From JBNIDL01 sp050108195 (lineage in GTDB: Bacteria; Pseudomonadota; Gammaproteobacteria; Enterobacterales; Enterobacteriaceae), in assembly GCA_050108195.1 (NCBI GenBank), contig JBNIDL010000002.1:1-64000 (forward strand): a DNA stretch of 64,000 bases. Reading direction: 5' to 3'. The notes under the pieces were generated by a model. The model had not been told where the DNA came from and searched no databases. It saw only the letters and a program-made list of their open reading frames with translations. Position numbers and translations under genes: made by a program. Shown piece by piece: positions 27,121-35,900 of this stretch. The stretch's first letter is position 1. Every line of letters begins with the position of its first letter.

Positions 27121-27924
27121 TTAACTATTTACTATTAATGAAACATATTTTATATCGTCGAAATTTACAATTGGATTCGCTAAAATAGTAGTTTTTAAAT
27201 TTTTTAAATTTTTATTAATTGACAAAATTTTAGCAACAGGATATTCTTTTGGAAAAGAATTGATCAGTTCTGAAGTCACTAAAATATCACCAATTTTTAT
27301 ATTTTTATCATTTTCATTAAAAATCTCTATAACTAATTTTTTTGATTTATCTCCAGTACCAAAAGCTATTAGTTGTAAGTTATTTTTTAGTAATTTTATA
27401 GGGACAGCACTTAGTTCATTATATAATGGTAAAATTAAACTGTATTTTTCACAAATTGATATTATTTTTCCGATAACTCCTTTTTCATTTATTACATATT
27501 GACCTAAGTAAACATTATTTTCTTTTCCTAAATTTATTAAAAAAATATCATTGTAAATTTCATCATGATATTTATTTAAACAAGATATTATTATTTTTTC
27601 TTTTTTTTTTGTAGGTATAGATAATAATTTTCTCAAAGAATAATTCTCTTGTTTAAATTTATCTAAAATTTTTTTATTTATTTTTAAATATAGAATTTTT
27701 TTTTTCAAAAGTTCGTTTTTTTTCTTTAAATAATAAAAACATTTTTTATATTTAAAAAATTCATAAAAACTATTTTTAATATTAAAATATGATGAATAGT
27801 TTGTTAAATCTCTTATTAAACAAGAAAACATAAATTTTTTATCCAATTTTTTAAGTAAAATAGATAAAATTATTATAAAAAAAATTTTATTTTTCAATAT
27901 ATACAATTTTCTTAATAAACTCAT
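27121..27924 (-). CDS. mreC: Rod shape-determining protein MreC
   Basis: Periplasmic scaffold of the elongasome anchored by one N-terminal helix. The 267 residues are shorter than E. coli MreC (367). An N-terminal hydrophobic helix (about 12-26) is followed by a lysine-rich coiled coil (about 60-110) and two beta domains with GQYVINEKGVIGKI and the GDILVTSELINSFPKEYPVAKI segment. The shortening is mainly the proline/serine-rich C-terminal tail of the enterobacterial protein. It follows mreB by 11 bp. Confidence 0.92.
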   Translation of the reverse strand: MSLLRKLYILKNKIFFIIILSILLKKLDKKFMFSCLIRDLTNYSSYFNIKNSFYEFFKYKKCFYYLKKKNELLKKKILYLKINKKILDKFKQENYSLRKLLSIPTKKKEKIIISCLNKYHDEIYNDIFLINLGKENNVYLGQYVINEKGVIGKIISICEKYSLILPLYNELSAVPIKLLKNNLQLIAFGTGDKSKKLVIEIFNENDKNIKIGDILVTSELINSFPKEYPVAKILSINKNLKNLKTTILANPIVNFDDIKYVSLIVNS

Positions 27925-27935
27925 ATAGTTAAAAT

Positions 27936-28979
27936 TTATTCTTCAGTAAATAAATCATTTCCGTATATATCTATCATTTCCAATGCTTTTCCTCCTCCAT
28001 ATGCAACACATGTTAGAGGATTTTCGGCAATAGAAACTGGAATATTTGTTTTTTCTATAAGAAGTTTATCAATATTTTTTAACATAGCTCCTCCTCCTGT
28101 TAAAATCATTCCATTTTCTGATATATCCGAAGCTAATTCTGGAGGGCATTGTTCTAGAGCTGCCATTATGGATATAATTATACCAGATAAAGGTTCTTGA
28201 ATAGCTTCTAATATCTCGTTAGAGTTAAGTTTAAACTTTTTTGGCACTCCTTCTGCCAAATTTCTGCCTCTTACTTCCATTTCTAATAATTTATCGTCTG
28301 AATAAGCTGATCCTATGTTATGTTTAATTTTTTCTGCAGTGACCTCTCCTATTAGTGATCCATAATTTCTTCTTACATAATTTATTATGGATTCATCGAA
28401 TTTATCTCCACCTATTCTTACAGAAGATGAATAAACTACTCCATTTAATGATATTACTGCTACTTCTGTGGTTCCACCTCCTATATCTACAACCATAGAA
28501 CCTGTCGCTTCAGAAACAGGTAACCCAGCTCCTATAGCCGCTGCCATAGGTTCTTCTATTAAAAGAACTTTTCTTGCCCCAGCTCCTTGAGCGGACTCTC
28601 TTATTGCTCTTCTTTCAACTTGAGTTGCACCTACTGGTACACAAACTAAAACTCTGGGACTAGGTTTAATAAAACTATTATTATGAACTCTTTTTATAAA
28701 ATGATGTAACATTTTTTCTGTTACAAAAAAGTCGGCTATTACTCCATCTTTCATTGGTCTTATGGCTTTTATATTACCAGGTGTTCTACCTAACATTTGT
28801 TTAGCTTCATATCCTACTGCTACTATATTTTTTGAATAATTGTTTCTATCTTTTCTAATAGCTACTACAGAAGGTTCGTTAAGCACAATACCTTTTTCTT
28901 TAGCGTATATAAGTGTATTTGCTGTTCCTAAATCTATAGATAAATCGTTTGAAAAAATTCCTCTAATTTTTTTAAACAT
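27936..28979 (-). CDS. mreB: Rod shape-determining protein MreB
   Basis: Actin-like filament that guides lateral wall synthesis. The 347 residues equal E. coli MreB and the sequence is among the most conserved in the window. Actin-fold motifs are clear: the first phosphate loop LSIDLGTANTLIY, VVDIGGGTTEVAVI for phosphate 2, and LTGGGAMLKNID for the adenosine motif. Such strong conservation beside a degraded mreC and mreD suggests continued selection for rod shape, unusual in very reduced symbionts, many of which become spherical. Confidence 0.98.
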   Translation of the reverse strand: MFKKIRGIFSNDLSIDLGTANTLIYAKEKGIVLNEPSVVAIRKDRNNYSKNIVAVGYEAKQMLGRTPGNIKAIRPMKDGVIADFFVTEKMLHHFIKRVHNNSFIKPSPRVLVCVPVGATQVERRAIRESAQGAGARKVLLIEEPMAAAIGAGLPVSEATGSMVVDIGGGTTEVAVISLNGVVYSSSVRIGGDKFDESIINYVRRNYGSLIGEVTAEKIKHNIGSAYSDDKLLEMEVRGRNLAEGVPKKFKLNSNEILEAIQEPLSGIIISIMAALEQCPPELASDISENGMILTGGGAMLKNIDKLLIEKTNIPVSIAENPLTCVAYGGGKALEMIDIYGNDLFTEE

Positions 28980-29107
28980 TTTAAAAATGTTCCTATATAA
29001 AATATTAAAAAAAAATTTGATCTTTATTGTTTATAAAAAAAGTAATATAATTATACTATATTAGTTATGTTTATAAAAAGTAACTTTTTTAAATTAAAGT
29101 AATTTAA

Positions 29108-29575
29108 ATGAAAAAAAAAATTTTAATATTAGATGGACCAAATATTAATCTATTAAAATACAGAGATAAATCAAAATATGGAGGTATTAATTTAAAAAAA
29201 ATAATAAAAAACTTAAAAATATTTTCTTATGAGATAGGTATATCTTTATACTATTACCAATCTAATAGTGAATGTAAACTAATAAATAAAATACAAAATT
29301 CTAGGAAACTAATAGATTTTATAATAATAAATCCTGCTTCTTTCACTCATACAAGTATAGCTATAAGAGACGCTCTTATTACAGTAAGAATACCATTTAT
29401 AGAAATACATATTTCAAACTTAAATAATCAAGAAAATTTTCGCAAAAAATCATATTTTTCTGATATATCAAATGGAGTTATATACGGATTTGGAACTGAT
29501 TGTTATTCAATTGCTTTATGTGCAGCAATAAAAATGCTAATAAAAAACAAAAAAAAAGGTAAATATTATATATGA
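29108..29575 (+). CDS. aroQ: 3-dehydroquinate dehydratase, type II
   Basis: Dehydrates 3-dehydroquinate, the step before AroE. The 155 residues (about 150 in E. coli) carry LDGPNINLL at the N-terminus, where Asp replaces the usual Asn of LNGPN, a tyrosine in KYGG matching the catalytic Tyr, NPASFTHTSIAIRDAL with the catalytic histidine, and IPFIEIHISN. Its TGA stop overlaps the ATG of the accB remnant (ATGA), preserving the aroQ-accB junction of an ancestral operon. Confidence 0.95.
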   Translation: MKKKILILDGPNINLLKYRDKSKYGGINLKKIIKNLKIFSYEIGISLYYYQSNSECKLINKIQNSRKLIDFIIINPASFTHTSIAIRDALITVRIPFIEIHISNLNNQENFRKKSYFSDISNGVIYGFGTDCYSIALCAAIKMLIKNKKKGKYYI

Positions 29576-29721
29576 ATATTAATAAAATAAAAATGATATT
29601 TAAATTAATAAAAAAATTTAAAATTTCTGAGTTAGAAATTTCAGAAAAAAATTGTTTAATAAGAGTTTGTAAAAATTATAAAGAAAATGAAAGAAAAGAA
29701 AAAAATATATTAAAAAAATGA
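29572..29721 (+). pseudogene. accB: accB remnant: N-terminal fragment of biotin carboxyl carrier protein
   Basis: A 49-codon open frame starts in the ATGA overlap with aroQ. Its first 20 residues, MNINKIKMIFKLIKKFKISE, and the next segment LEISEKNCLIRV align with the E. coli AccB start (M.[30 protein letters not shown]). After about residue 35 it becomes a lysine/glutamate tail and stops at TGA; the biotinyl domain with the AMKM lysine is missing, and accC does not follow. The remnant cannot carry biotin. It may be a decaying gene or a short translated relic. It ends 6 bp from the convergent rplQ stop. Confidence 0.85.
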
Positions 29722-29727
29722 ATTTTT

Positions 29728-30096
29728 TTAGTTTTTAAGACTAAAATCAACTATTTGTACATATGACATGTTAGCACTATCTCCTTTTCTATTTGAATCT
29801 TTTAATATCCTTATATACCCTCCTTGGTAGTTAATTAACCTCGGGCCTATCACATTAAACAATTTAGAAACTATAAAATTGTCTCTTATTTTAGAAAAAA
29901 TTATACGACGATTATGAACTGTATCCTTTTTTGATAAGTTAATTATTGGTTCTATAAATCTTTTTATTTCTTTAGCTTTTTGTATAGTTGTACGTATTTG
30001 TTCATTTCTTATTATCGAAATAGATAAGTTTCTTAACATCATTTTACGATGAGAACTATTTCTATTAAATTTTCTTCCTATTTTTCTATGTTTCAT
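29728..30096 (-). CDS. rplQ: 50S ribosomal protein L17
   Basis: Large-subunit protein near the tunnel exit. I place the start at 30096 (MKHRKIGRKFNRNSSHRK), which matches the E. coli N-terminus; the frame extends further upstream inside rpoA. The product is 122 residues (E. coli 127). Its ATG overlaps the rpoA TGA stop as ATGA, so translation is probably coupled. It is the last gene of the ribosomal array. Confidence 0.95.
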   Translation of the reverse strand: MKHRKIGRKFNRNSSHRKMMLRNLSISIIRNEQIRTTIQKAKEIKRFIEPIINLSKKDTVHNRRIIFSKIRDNFIVSKLFNVIGPRLINYQGGYIRILKDSNRKGDSANMSYVQIVDFSLKN

Positions 30097-31091
30097 TTTT
30101 TTAAATAATTTTTTAATATTTTTTTCCAATTTTTTAAAAAGGTTCCTAAAGAAAGATTATATTTTGACAATATATCTTTTATTTCATTTAAAGATTTCCT
30201 ACCTAAATTAGGAGTTTTTAATAATTCTGACTCTGTTTTTTGTACAAGATCACCAATATATTTTATCGATTCTGTCTTTAAACAATTAGCTGATCTGACA
30301 GTTAATTCTAGATCTTCGACAGATTTAAATAAAATAGGGTTAATTTTCTCTTTTTCTTTTTTTTCTTTTTTTTCACTTAAATCCTTAAAATTTATAAAAG
30401 AATTTAACTGATTTGCTAATATGTTTGCGGCCATTTTAACAGAATCTTCAGGATTTATTGTACCATTAGTTTCTATATCCATAACTAACCTATCCAAATC
30501 AGTTCTTTGCTTTAATCTAGCAGATTCTACTGAATAAGACACTTTCTCTATTGGACTATAATAAGTATCTAATTTTAATATACCAGTAGATTTTATATCA
30601 TGTTCTGTTTTAGTATTCCTATAAGCAGGAACGTATCCAAATCCATATTTAACTTTCATTTTTATTTTTATAGACGTATCTTTATCAGTAATATTACATA
30701 TTACATGATCTTTGTTTATTATTTCTAAATTTTTATCATGCTCTATATCAGAAGCTTTAACTGTACAAATACCAGTTTTATAAATATAAATTGAAGATTC
30801 ATATATATTGTTCATCTTTATAGCTAATTCTTTTATATTTAATAATATCTCTAATATATCCTCTTTTACTCCATTTTTAGAACTATATTCATGTAATATG
30901 CCATCTATTTCCACTTCACAAACTGCATATCCAGGTATATACGATAAAAGTATTCTTCTTAACGCATTTCCTAATGTGTGTCCAAACCCTTTTTCTAAAG
31001 GCTCTAAAATAACTTTAGAACGTAAATCGTTTACTTTTTTTACATTTATTAGTTTAGGTTTTAAAAGATCAAATATATTATTTTTACACAT
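30093..31091 (-). CDS. rpoA: RNA polymerase alpha subunit
   Basis: Assembles core RNA polymerase. The start is placed at ATG 31091 (MCKNNIFDLLKPKL), with AAAGGA six bases upstream; the longer frame begins with TTG. The N-terminal dimerisation domain is highly conserved (LEPLEKGFGHTLGNALRRILLS). A charged linker (near 234-245) leads to a C-terminal domain with TPNLGRKSLNEIK, which contacts UP elements and activators. The product has 332 residues (E. coli 329). The stop is TGA. Confidence 0.96.
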   Translation of the reverse strand: MCKNNIFDLLKPKLINVKKVNDLRSKVILEPLEKGFGHTLGNALRRILLSYIPGYAVCEVEIDGILHEYSSKNGVKEDILEILLNIKELAIKMNNIYESSIYIYKTGICTVKASDIEHDKNLEIINKDHVICNITDKDTSIKIKMKVKYGFGYVPAYRNTKTEHDIKSTGILKLDTYYSPIEKVSYSVESARLKQRTDLDRLVMDIETNGTINPEDSVKMAANILANQLNSFINFKDLSEKKEKKEKEKINPILFKSVEDLELTVRSANCLKTESIKYIGDLVQKTESELLKTPNLGRKSLNEIKDILSKYNLSLGTFLKNWKKILKNYLKK

Positions 31092-31106
31092 ATCATCCTT
31101 TACCAA

Positions 31107-31727
31107 TTATTTAGAATATAATTCTATAATTAAATGTTCATTTATATCTGATGGAAGTTCTGACCTATTAGGATATCTTATAAATTTACCTAACATTTTA
31201 TCTTTATCAAAATTTATCCATGGAATAATTTCTTTTTCTTCAGACAGTTTTAAAGAATATAAAATTCTATCTTGTAATTTAGCTTTTTCTACTAACTCAA
31301 TAGTATCATTAATTTTAACTAAATAAGAAGAAATATTAACTATTTTATTGTTTAATTTAATAAGTTTATGGCTTATTATCTGTCGTGATTCTGCTCTAGT
31401 TACTCCGAATCCAATTCTATATACTACGTTATCTAATCTAGACTCTAATATTTTTAGTAAATTTTCGCCAGTGTTTCCTCTTAACCTAACAGAACGATTA
31501 TAATATTTTTTAAATTGTTTCTCTAATATACCGTATATTCTCTTCACTTTTTGTTTTTCTCTTAACTGTAAATTATAATCAGAATTTCTGGATCTTCTAT
31601 CAGAATGTTGTCCAGGCATTTTTTTTATCTTACATTTATTTTTAATTTCTTTTAATCCTGAAAATAAAGATAAATCATACTGTTCTCGTCTTATAATTTT
31701 ACATTTAGGTCCTAAATATTTAGCCAT
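31107..31727 (-). CDS. rpsD: 30S ribosomal protein S4
   Basis: Primary 16S-binding protein and, in E. coli, translational repressor of the alpha operon. The 206 residues match E. coli exactly in length. The MAKYLGPKCKIIRRE start, the PGQH.DRRSR.SDY segment and the S4 RNA-binding domain (LESRLDNVVYRIGFGVTRAESRQ) are intact. It sits between rpsK and rpoA as in E. coli. Confidence 0.97.
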   Translation of the reverse strand: MAKYLGPKCKIIRREQYDLSLFSGLKEIKNKCKIKKMPGQHSDRRSRNSDYNLQLREKQKVKRIYGILEKQFKKYYNRSVRLRGNTGENLLKILESRLDNVVYRIGFGVTRAESRQIISHKLIKLNNKIVNISSYLVKINDTIELVEKAKLQDRILYSLKLSEEKEIIPWINFDKDKMLGKFIRYPNRSELPSDINEHLIIELYSK

Positions 31728-31750
31728 TGTTCTATATTCCTTAAAATGTT

Positions 31751-32149
31751 TTAAACACGTCTTTTCTTTTGAGGTCTACATCCATTATGTGGTATAGGAG
31801 TAACATCACTTATATTAGTTATACGAAATCCAGATGCATTAAGAGCTCTAATAGTGGATTCTCTACCAGGACCTGGACCTTTTACCATAATTTCTAAATT
31901 TTTTATTCCATGTTCTTTTGCTAATAAAGCACATTTTTCTGCTGCAACTTGAGCAGCAAAAGGAGTTGACTTTCTAGAGCCTTTAAATCCAGAACCACCA
32001 GCAGTAGCCCAACTTATTGTGTTACCCTTTGTGTCTGTTATAGTAATTATTGTATTATTGAAAGAAGCATGTATGTGAGCTATTCCATCCAATATATTTA
32101 TTCTTTTTTTCTTTCTTAATTTTTTATTTTTTTTATTTACTTTATTCAT
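31751..32149 (-). CDS. rpsK: 30S ribosomal protein S11
   Basis: Platform protein of the small subunit contacting mRNA near the exit site. The 132 residues (E. coli 129) have a lysine-rich N-terminal extension of about 15 residues, then the conserved core with GIAHIHASFNNTIITITD, GGSGFKGSRKSTPFAAQ and the C-terminal DVTPIPHNGCRPQKKRRV. It overlaps the end of rpsM by four bases. Confidence 0.97.
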   Translation of the reverse strand: MNKVNKKNKKLRKKKRINILDGIAHIHASFNNTIITITDTKGNTISWATAGGSGFKGSRKSTPFAAQVAAEKCALLAKEHGIKNLEIMVKGPGPGRESTIRALNASGFRITNISDVTPIPHNGCRPQKKRRV

Positions 32150-32508
32150 TTTTTATTACTCGTTTTTTTTAATCTTTTTCTAGTTTTAGCATTAGTTCTT
32201 GTTCTTTGACCTCTTACTGGTAATTTTTTAATATGTCTAATACCTCTATAAGAGCCTATATCTATTAATCTTTTTATATTTAAAGAAATTTCTTTTCTTA
32301 AATTTCCCTCTGTAATAAATTTTAAAACTAAATTACGAATATTATTTATTTGTTCAGTAGATAATTCAGAAACTTTTCTGAAAACTTCTACTTTAGATAT
32401 TTTGCAAATTTTCAATGATCTTTTTTTGCCAATACCATATATAGATAATAAAGCAACAAATATTTGTTTATTTTCAGGTATATTTACACCAGCAATTCTA
32501 ATAACCAT
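32146..32508 (-). CDS. rpsM: 30S ribosomal protein S13
   Basis: Head protein of the small subunit that bridges to the large subunit and contacts P-site tRNA. The 120 residues (E. coli 118) run from MVIRIAGVNIPENK through the GIGKKRS motif to the basic tail PVRGQRTRTNAKTRK. It starts the alpha operon set after rpmJ, about 25 bp downstream. Confidence 0.97.
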   Translation of the reverse strand: MVIRIAGVNIPENKQIFVALLSIYGIGKKRSLKICKISKVEVFRKVSELSTEQINNIRNLVLKFITEGNLRKEISLNIKRLIDIGSYRGIRHIKKLPVRGQRTRTNAKTRKRLKKTSNKK

Positions 32509-32533
32509 AACTTTCCTTTAAAATAATATAATA

Positions 32534-32650
32534 CTATCCTTGTCTTTGTTTATGTTTAGGATCATTTACACAAATTATATAAACTACCCTTTTTCTTCTG
32601 ACTACTTTACACAATTTACATATTTTTTTGACTGAAGTTCTAACTTTCAT
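32534..32650 (-). CDS. rpmJ: 50S ribosomal protein L36
   Basis: A 38-residue protein found by reading the spacer between secY and rpsM: MKVRTSVKKICKLCKVV at the start and the tail HKQRQG. The zinc ligands C11, C14, C27 and H33 are all present (CKLC, then ICVNDPKH). This is the zinc-binding (C+) form, identical in length to E. coli L36, and in its usual place at the end of the spc operon. Confidence 0.95.
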   Translation of the reverse strand: MKVRTSVKKICKLCKVVRRKRVVYIICVNDPKHKQRQG

Positions 32651-32667
32651 AATTTATAATAAAAAAA

Positions 32668-33978
32668 TTAATTTTTAAAATGAGTTTTTTTTAAAATAGA
32701 TTCATATTTACTTGACATTATTAACGACTGTATTTGAGAAATAAAGTCCATTATTACAACAACTACTATTAACAGTGAAGTTCCTCCAAAACTAAATTTA
32801 AAATTAGTCAAATATTTTAAAAACTCTGGAATTAAACAAATAAAAGCAACATAAAAAGAACCAATCCAAGTTAGTTTATTAACTATAGATTCTATATATT
32901 TAGAAGTATTTTCACCTGGTCTTATTCCAGATATAAAAGCTCCTGATTTTTTTAAATTTTCTGATATTTCCCTAGAATTAAACACAAGATTTGTATAAAA
33001 AAAACAAAAAAATATTATAGATAAAATATATAACAACATATAAACTAACTTACCAGGATGAAAATATAAAGATAATATATGAAATTTTTTTATTTTAGTT
33101 ATATTACCTAACCAATAAAGTATAGTAGAAGGAAACAAGACAATACTTGAAGAAAAAATTGCAGGTATTACTCCAGCCATGTTTATTTTTATAGGTAAAT
33201 GAGTGCTTTGAGCTGCATATATTCTTCTTCCATGTTGTCTTTTAGCATAATGTACAATAATTCTCTTCTGACCACTTTCAACGAAAACCACAAAAAATGT
33301 TATTAGATATACTAAGAATATAATAAAAATAAATTTAAATATACTTAATTTGTAATAGTTTAGATCATTAATCAAATTAATAATCGAGTTTGGAACATTA
33401 GAAAGTATTCCAGCAAAGATTATTATAGAAATACCATTGCCTATACCTTTATTAGTAATTTGTTCTCCGACCCACATTAATATCATAGTACCGCCAACCA
33501 AACTAATAACAGTTGTAATGTAAAATTGTAAAAAAGAAGTAACAACGAATTTTCTCAAGTAAGAAATACTAATTAAAGTAGTAGCTATCCCAATAGATTG
33601 AACTATAGATAAAATTAAAGTTCCGTACTTAATACAATTGTTTATTTTCATTCTTCCATATTCGCCTTCTTTTTTCATTTCAGATAAATAAGGATTAATA
33701 GATGTAAGTAATTGAACTATTATAGAAGAAGATATGTAAGGCATTATTCCTAAAGCAAAAACAGACGCTCTGTTTAAAGCTCCACCAGAAAAAATATTAA
33801 AAATTTCAATTATATAACCATTTTGGTTGCTCAACAAATTAGTTAAAGAAAGTAAATTTATTCCAGGTATTGGAATAAAAGAACCTAATCTAAAAACCAA
33901 TAAAGAAGCTATAACAAACCATATTCTATTTTTTATTTCTTTTAAATTATATTTATTATTAAAAATTATTTTATTCAT
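32668..33978 (-). CDS. secY: Protein translocase subunit SecY
   Basis: Channel of the Sec translocon. The 436 residues (E. coli 443) have ten predicted membrane helices, the plug region GGALNRASVFALGIMPYISSSI, and the C-terminal cytoplasmic loops used by SecA and ribosomes (KKSGAFISGIRPGENTS). It lies between rplO and rpmJ as expected. A working Sec system is consistent with the retained signal peptides of Skp and BamA and with YidC. Confidence 0.97.
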   Translation of the reverse strand: MNKIIFNNKYNLKEIKNRIWFVIASLLVFRLGSFIPIPGINLLSLTNLLSNQNGYIIEIFNIFSGGALNRASVFALGIMPYISSSIIVQLLTSINPYLSEMKKEGEYGRMKINNCIKYGTLILSIVQSIGIATTLISISYLRKFVVTSFLQFYITTVISLVGGTMILMWVGEQITNKGIGNGISIIIFAGILSNVPNSIINLINDLNYYKLSIFKFIFIIFLVYLITFFVVFVESGQKRIIVHYAKRQHGRRIYAAQSTHLPIKINMAGVIPAIFSSSIVLFPSTILYWLGNITKIKKFHILSLYFHPGKLVYMLLYILSIIFFCFFYTNLVFNSREISENLKKSGAFISGIRPGENTSKYIESIVNKLTWIGSFYVAFICLIPEFLKYLTNFKFSFGGTSLLIVVVVIMDFISQIQSLIMSSKYESILKKTHFKN

Positions 33979-33989
33979 TTTTTAAAAAA

Positions 33990-34439
33990 TTAACTATTGT
34001 TATTATAAATAATTTTTCCTCCTAAAAATTTCAAAGCAATTTTAGCTCCTTTAGTTATAGGTATATTTATTAAATTAATTTTCTTTAAAAGTTTACCAGA
34101 TAGTATTATTTTGAAATATTTAGTTTTTTTTTTAATTATTTTAAGTTTATATAAATCAGAACGTTTAATGAATGAATTTTCATTAAATTTATTTAACTTA
34201 TATATGGGTACTTCCTGAAAAAATTTTTTCTTTCTAGAAACAAATCCAAATTTAGGTAAGCGTAAATAAGTCGGTGTTTGGCCTCCTTCAAAACCTTTTT
34301 TTATACTACATCCAGACCTTGATTTTTGACCTTTATGACCTCTACCGCATGTTTTACCGAAGCCAGAACCAGATCCTCTACCAACTCTTTTTTTATAAAT
34401 TTTTTCCACTCTAAAAAAAAACAATTTATTTAAATTCAT
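33990..34439 (-). CDS. rplO: 50S ribosomal protein L15
   Basis: Late-assembling large-subunit protein. The 149 residues (E. coli 144) contain the glycine/arginine-rich N-terminal extension GRGSGSGFGKTCGRGHKGQ and the LPKFGF segment, with a C-terminal part ending in a typical ITKGAKIALKFLGG strand. It starts 27 bp after rpsE, with no room for rpmD (L30), which normally lies between. Confidence 0.95.
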   Translation of the reverse strand: MNLNKLFFFRVEKIYKKRVGRGSGSGFGKTCGRGHKGQKSRSGCSIKKGFEGGQTPTYLRLPKFGFVSRKKKFFQEVPIYKLNKFNENSFIKRSDLYKLKIIKKKTKYFKIILSGKLLKKINLINIPITKGAKIALKFLGGKIIYNNNS

Positions 34440-34466
34440 TTACTTTCTCAATATAATTTACAAAAA

Positions 34467-34964
34467 CTAAATAGAAAATATTTCTTTTATAAATTTACCC
34501 CTCTTAGAAGCTACAAACGATATAGATCTAATTTTATGTAAAGCATTCATAGTGGCATAAACTACATTAATAGGATTACTAGAACCATAAATTTTCGCCA
34601 AAACATCGCGTATGCCTAAAACTTCAAACATAGCACGCATAGCACCTCCAGCTATAATCCCAGTGCCTTTACAAGCTGGTTTTATAAAAACCTTAGATCC
34701 TGTATGATAACCTATAACTTCATGTTGAATTGTACTGTTTTTTGTTAAAATATTAATAAGACTTTTTTTTGCTTTGTTTATAGACTTCTGTATAGCTACA
34801 GGAACTTCTTTAGATTTACTATAACCTATTCCTATTTTTCCATTTGTGTTTCCAACTACTGTCAAAGCTGTAAATCCAAAAACACGACCACCTTTTACAG
34901 TTTTTGAAACTCTATTTACAGATATTAATTTTTCTAAAAAAATATCATTACTTTTTTTATTCAT
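34467..34964 (-). CDS. rpsE: 30S ribosomal protein S5
   Basis: Helps decoding accuracy and mRNA unwinding at the entry site. I take ATG 34964 (MNKKSNDIFLEKLISVNRV) as the start, four codons inside the open frame. The 165 residues include KTVKGGRVFGFTALTVVGN and the C-terminal GVRDVLAK-like segment written here as GIRDVLAKIYGSSNP. E. coli S5 is 167. It is followed directly by rplO. Confidence 0.96.
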   Translation of the reverse strand: MNKKSNDIFLEKLISVNRVSKTVKGGRVFGFTALTVVGNTNGKIGIGYSKSKEVPVAIQKSINKAKKSLINILTKNSTIQHEVIGYHTGSKVFIKPACKGTGIIAGGAMRAMFEVLGIRDVLAKIYGSSNPINVVYATMNALHKIRSISFVASKRGKFIKEIFSI

Positions 34965-34981
34965 TAAAATTACCAAAAATA

Positions 34982-35332
34982 CTAAAAAATTAATCCATTT
35001 TTTCTTGCAGAATCAGCTAATTCCTTAACTATACCATGATATTTATATCCAGATCTATCAAAAGCAACATATTTTATTCCTAGCTTTACTGCACGTTCAG
35101 ACAATACTTTTCCTATAAAATTAGCAGATTTTTTGTTTTTATTTTTTATTAAACTTCTTATTTTCTTTTCATTTGTAGATGCATGAACTAAAGTTTCAGA
35201 ACCATCACTTGTAGTTATCTGCAAATATATATGTTTACAACTTATGTTAACAATAAGTCTTAAAATATTTGAGCTTTTTATTTTATTTCTACATTTAAGA
35301 CTTCTTCTTGTTCTACGACATTTTTTATTCAT
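34982..35332 (-). CDS. rplR: 50S ribosomal protein L18
   Basis: Binds 5S rRNA. The 116 residues (E. coli 117) start with the basic MNKKCRRTRRSLKCR and include the HIYLQI, VGKVLSERAVKLGIKYVAFDR and YKYHGIVKELADSARKNGL segments; the last matches the end of the E. coli protein closely. It lies between rplF and rpsE in the spc operon. Confidence 0.96.
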   Translation of the reverse strand: MNKKCRRTRRSLKCRNKIKSSNILRLIVNISCKHIYLQITTSDGSETLVHASTNEKKIRSLIKNKNKKSANFIGKVLSERAVKLGIKYVAFDRSGYKYHGIVKELADSARKNGLIF

Positions 35333-35337
35333 ATTAT

Positions 35338-35868
35338 TTATTTCTTTTTAGATTCTTTTATTCTAATTTTTTCACCTAAATATCTAATTCCTTTCCCTTT
35401 ATAAGGCTCAACTGGTTTATAATTTCTTATATAAGCAGCAGTTTGACCAACTAACTGTTTATCTATTCCGCTTATTATTATATCATTATTACTCGGACAA
35501 GTTATTAAAATATCTTTAGGTATTTTATAATTTATTAAATGAGAAAATCCTAAACTCAATTCTAAAAAACTTAAACGCAAAACAACTTTATATCCTATTC
35601 CAATTAATTGTAAATGTTTTCTAAACCCTACACTAACACCTAAAATAAAATTGTTTAAATTAGACCTAAAAGTTCCAATAATAGATAAATGTTTTTTTTT
35701 TTTAACGTTATATTTAATGTAAATACTATTAGTGTCATAATATAACTTTACGAAACTGTTTATTTTCCTTTTTATTTTTCCTAAAGAACCAATTATTGTT
35801 ATATGACCATTATCAATAAAAACTTTAACATTATCAGGAACCAAAATAGGTTTTTTAATATATGACAT
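35338..35868 (-). CDS. rplF: 50S ribosomal protein L6
   Basis: Large-subunit protein near the sarcin-ricin loop. The 176 residues (E. coli 177) have two similar domains; the second contains the YIRNYKPVEPYKGKGIRY segment and the terminal basic tail GEKIRIKESKKK. The first domain is more diverged (IDNGHITIIGSLGKIKR). Standard order rpsH-rplF-rplR. Confidence 0.95.
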   Translation of the reverse strand: MSYIKKPILVPDNVKVFIDNGHITIIGSLGKIKRKINSFVKLYYDTNSIYIKYNVKKKKHLSIIGTFRSNLNNFILGVSVGFRKHLQLIGIGYKVVLRLSFLELSLGFSHLINYKIPKDILITCPSNNDIIISGIDKQLVGQTAAYIRNYKPVEPYKGKGIRYLGEKIRIKESKKK

Positions 35869-35900
35869 TTATAAAAACCATTAATTTATTTATAAATTAG

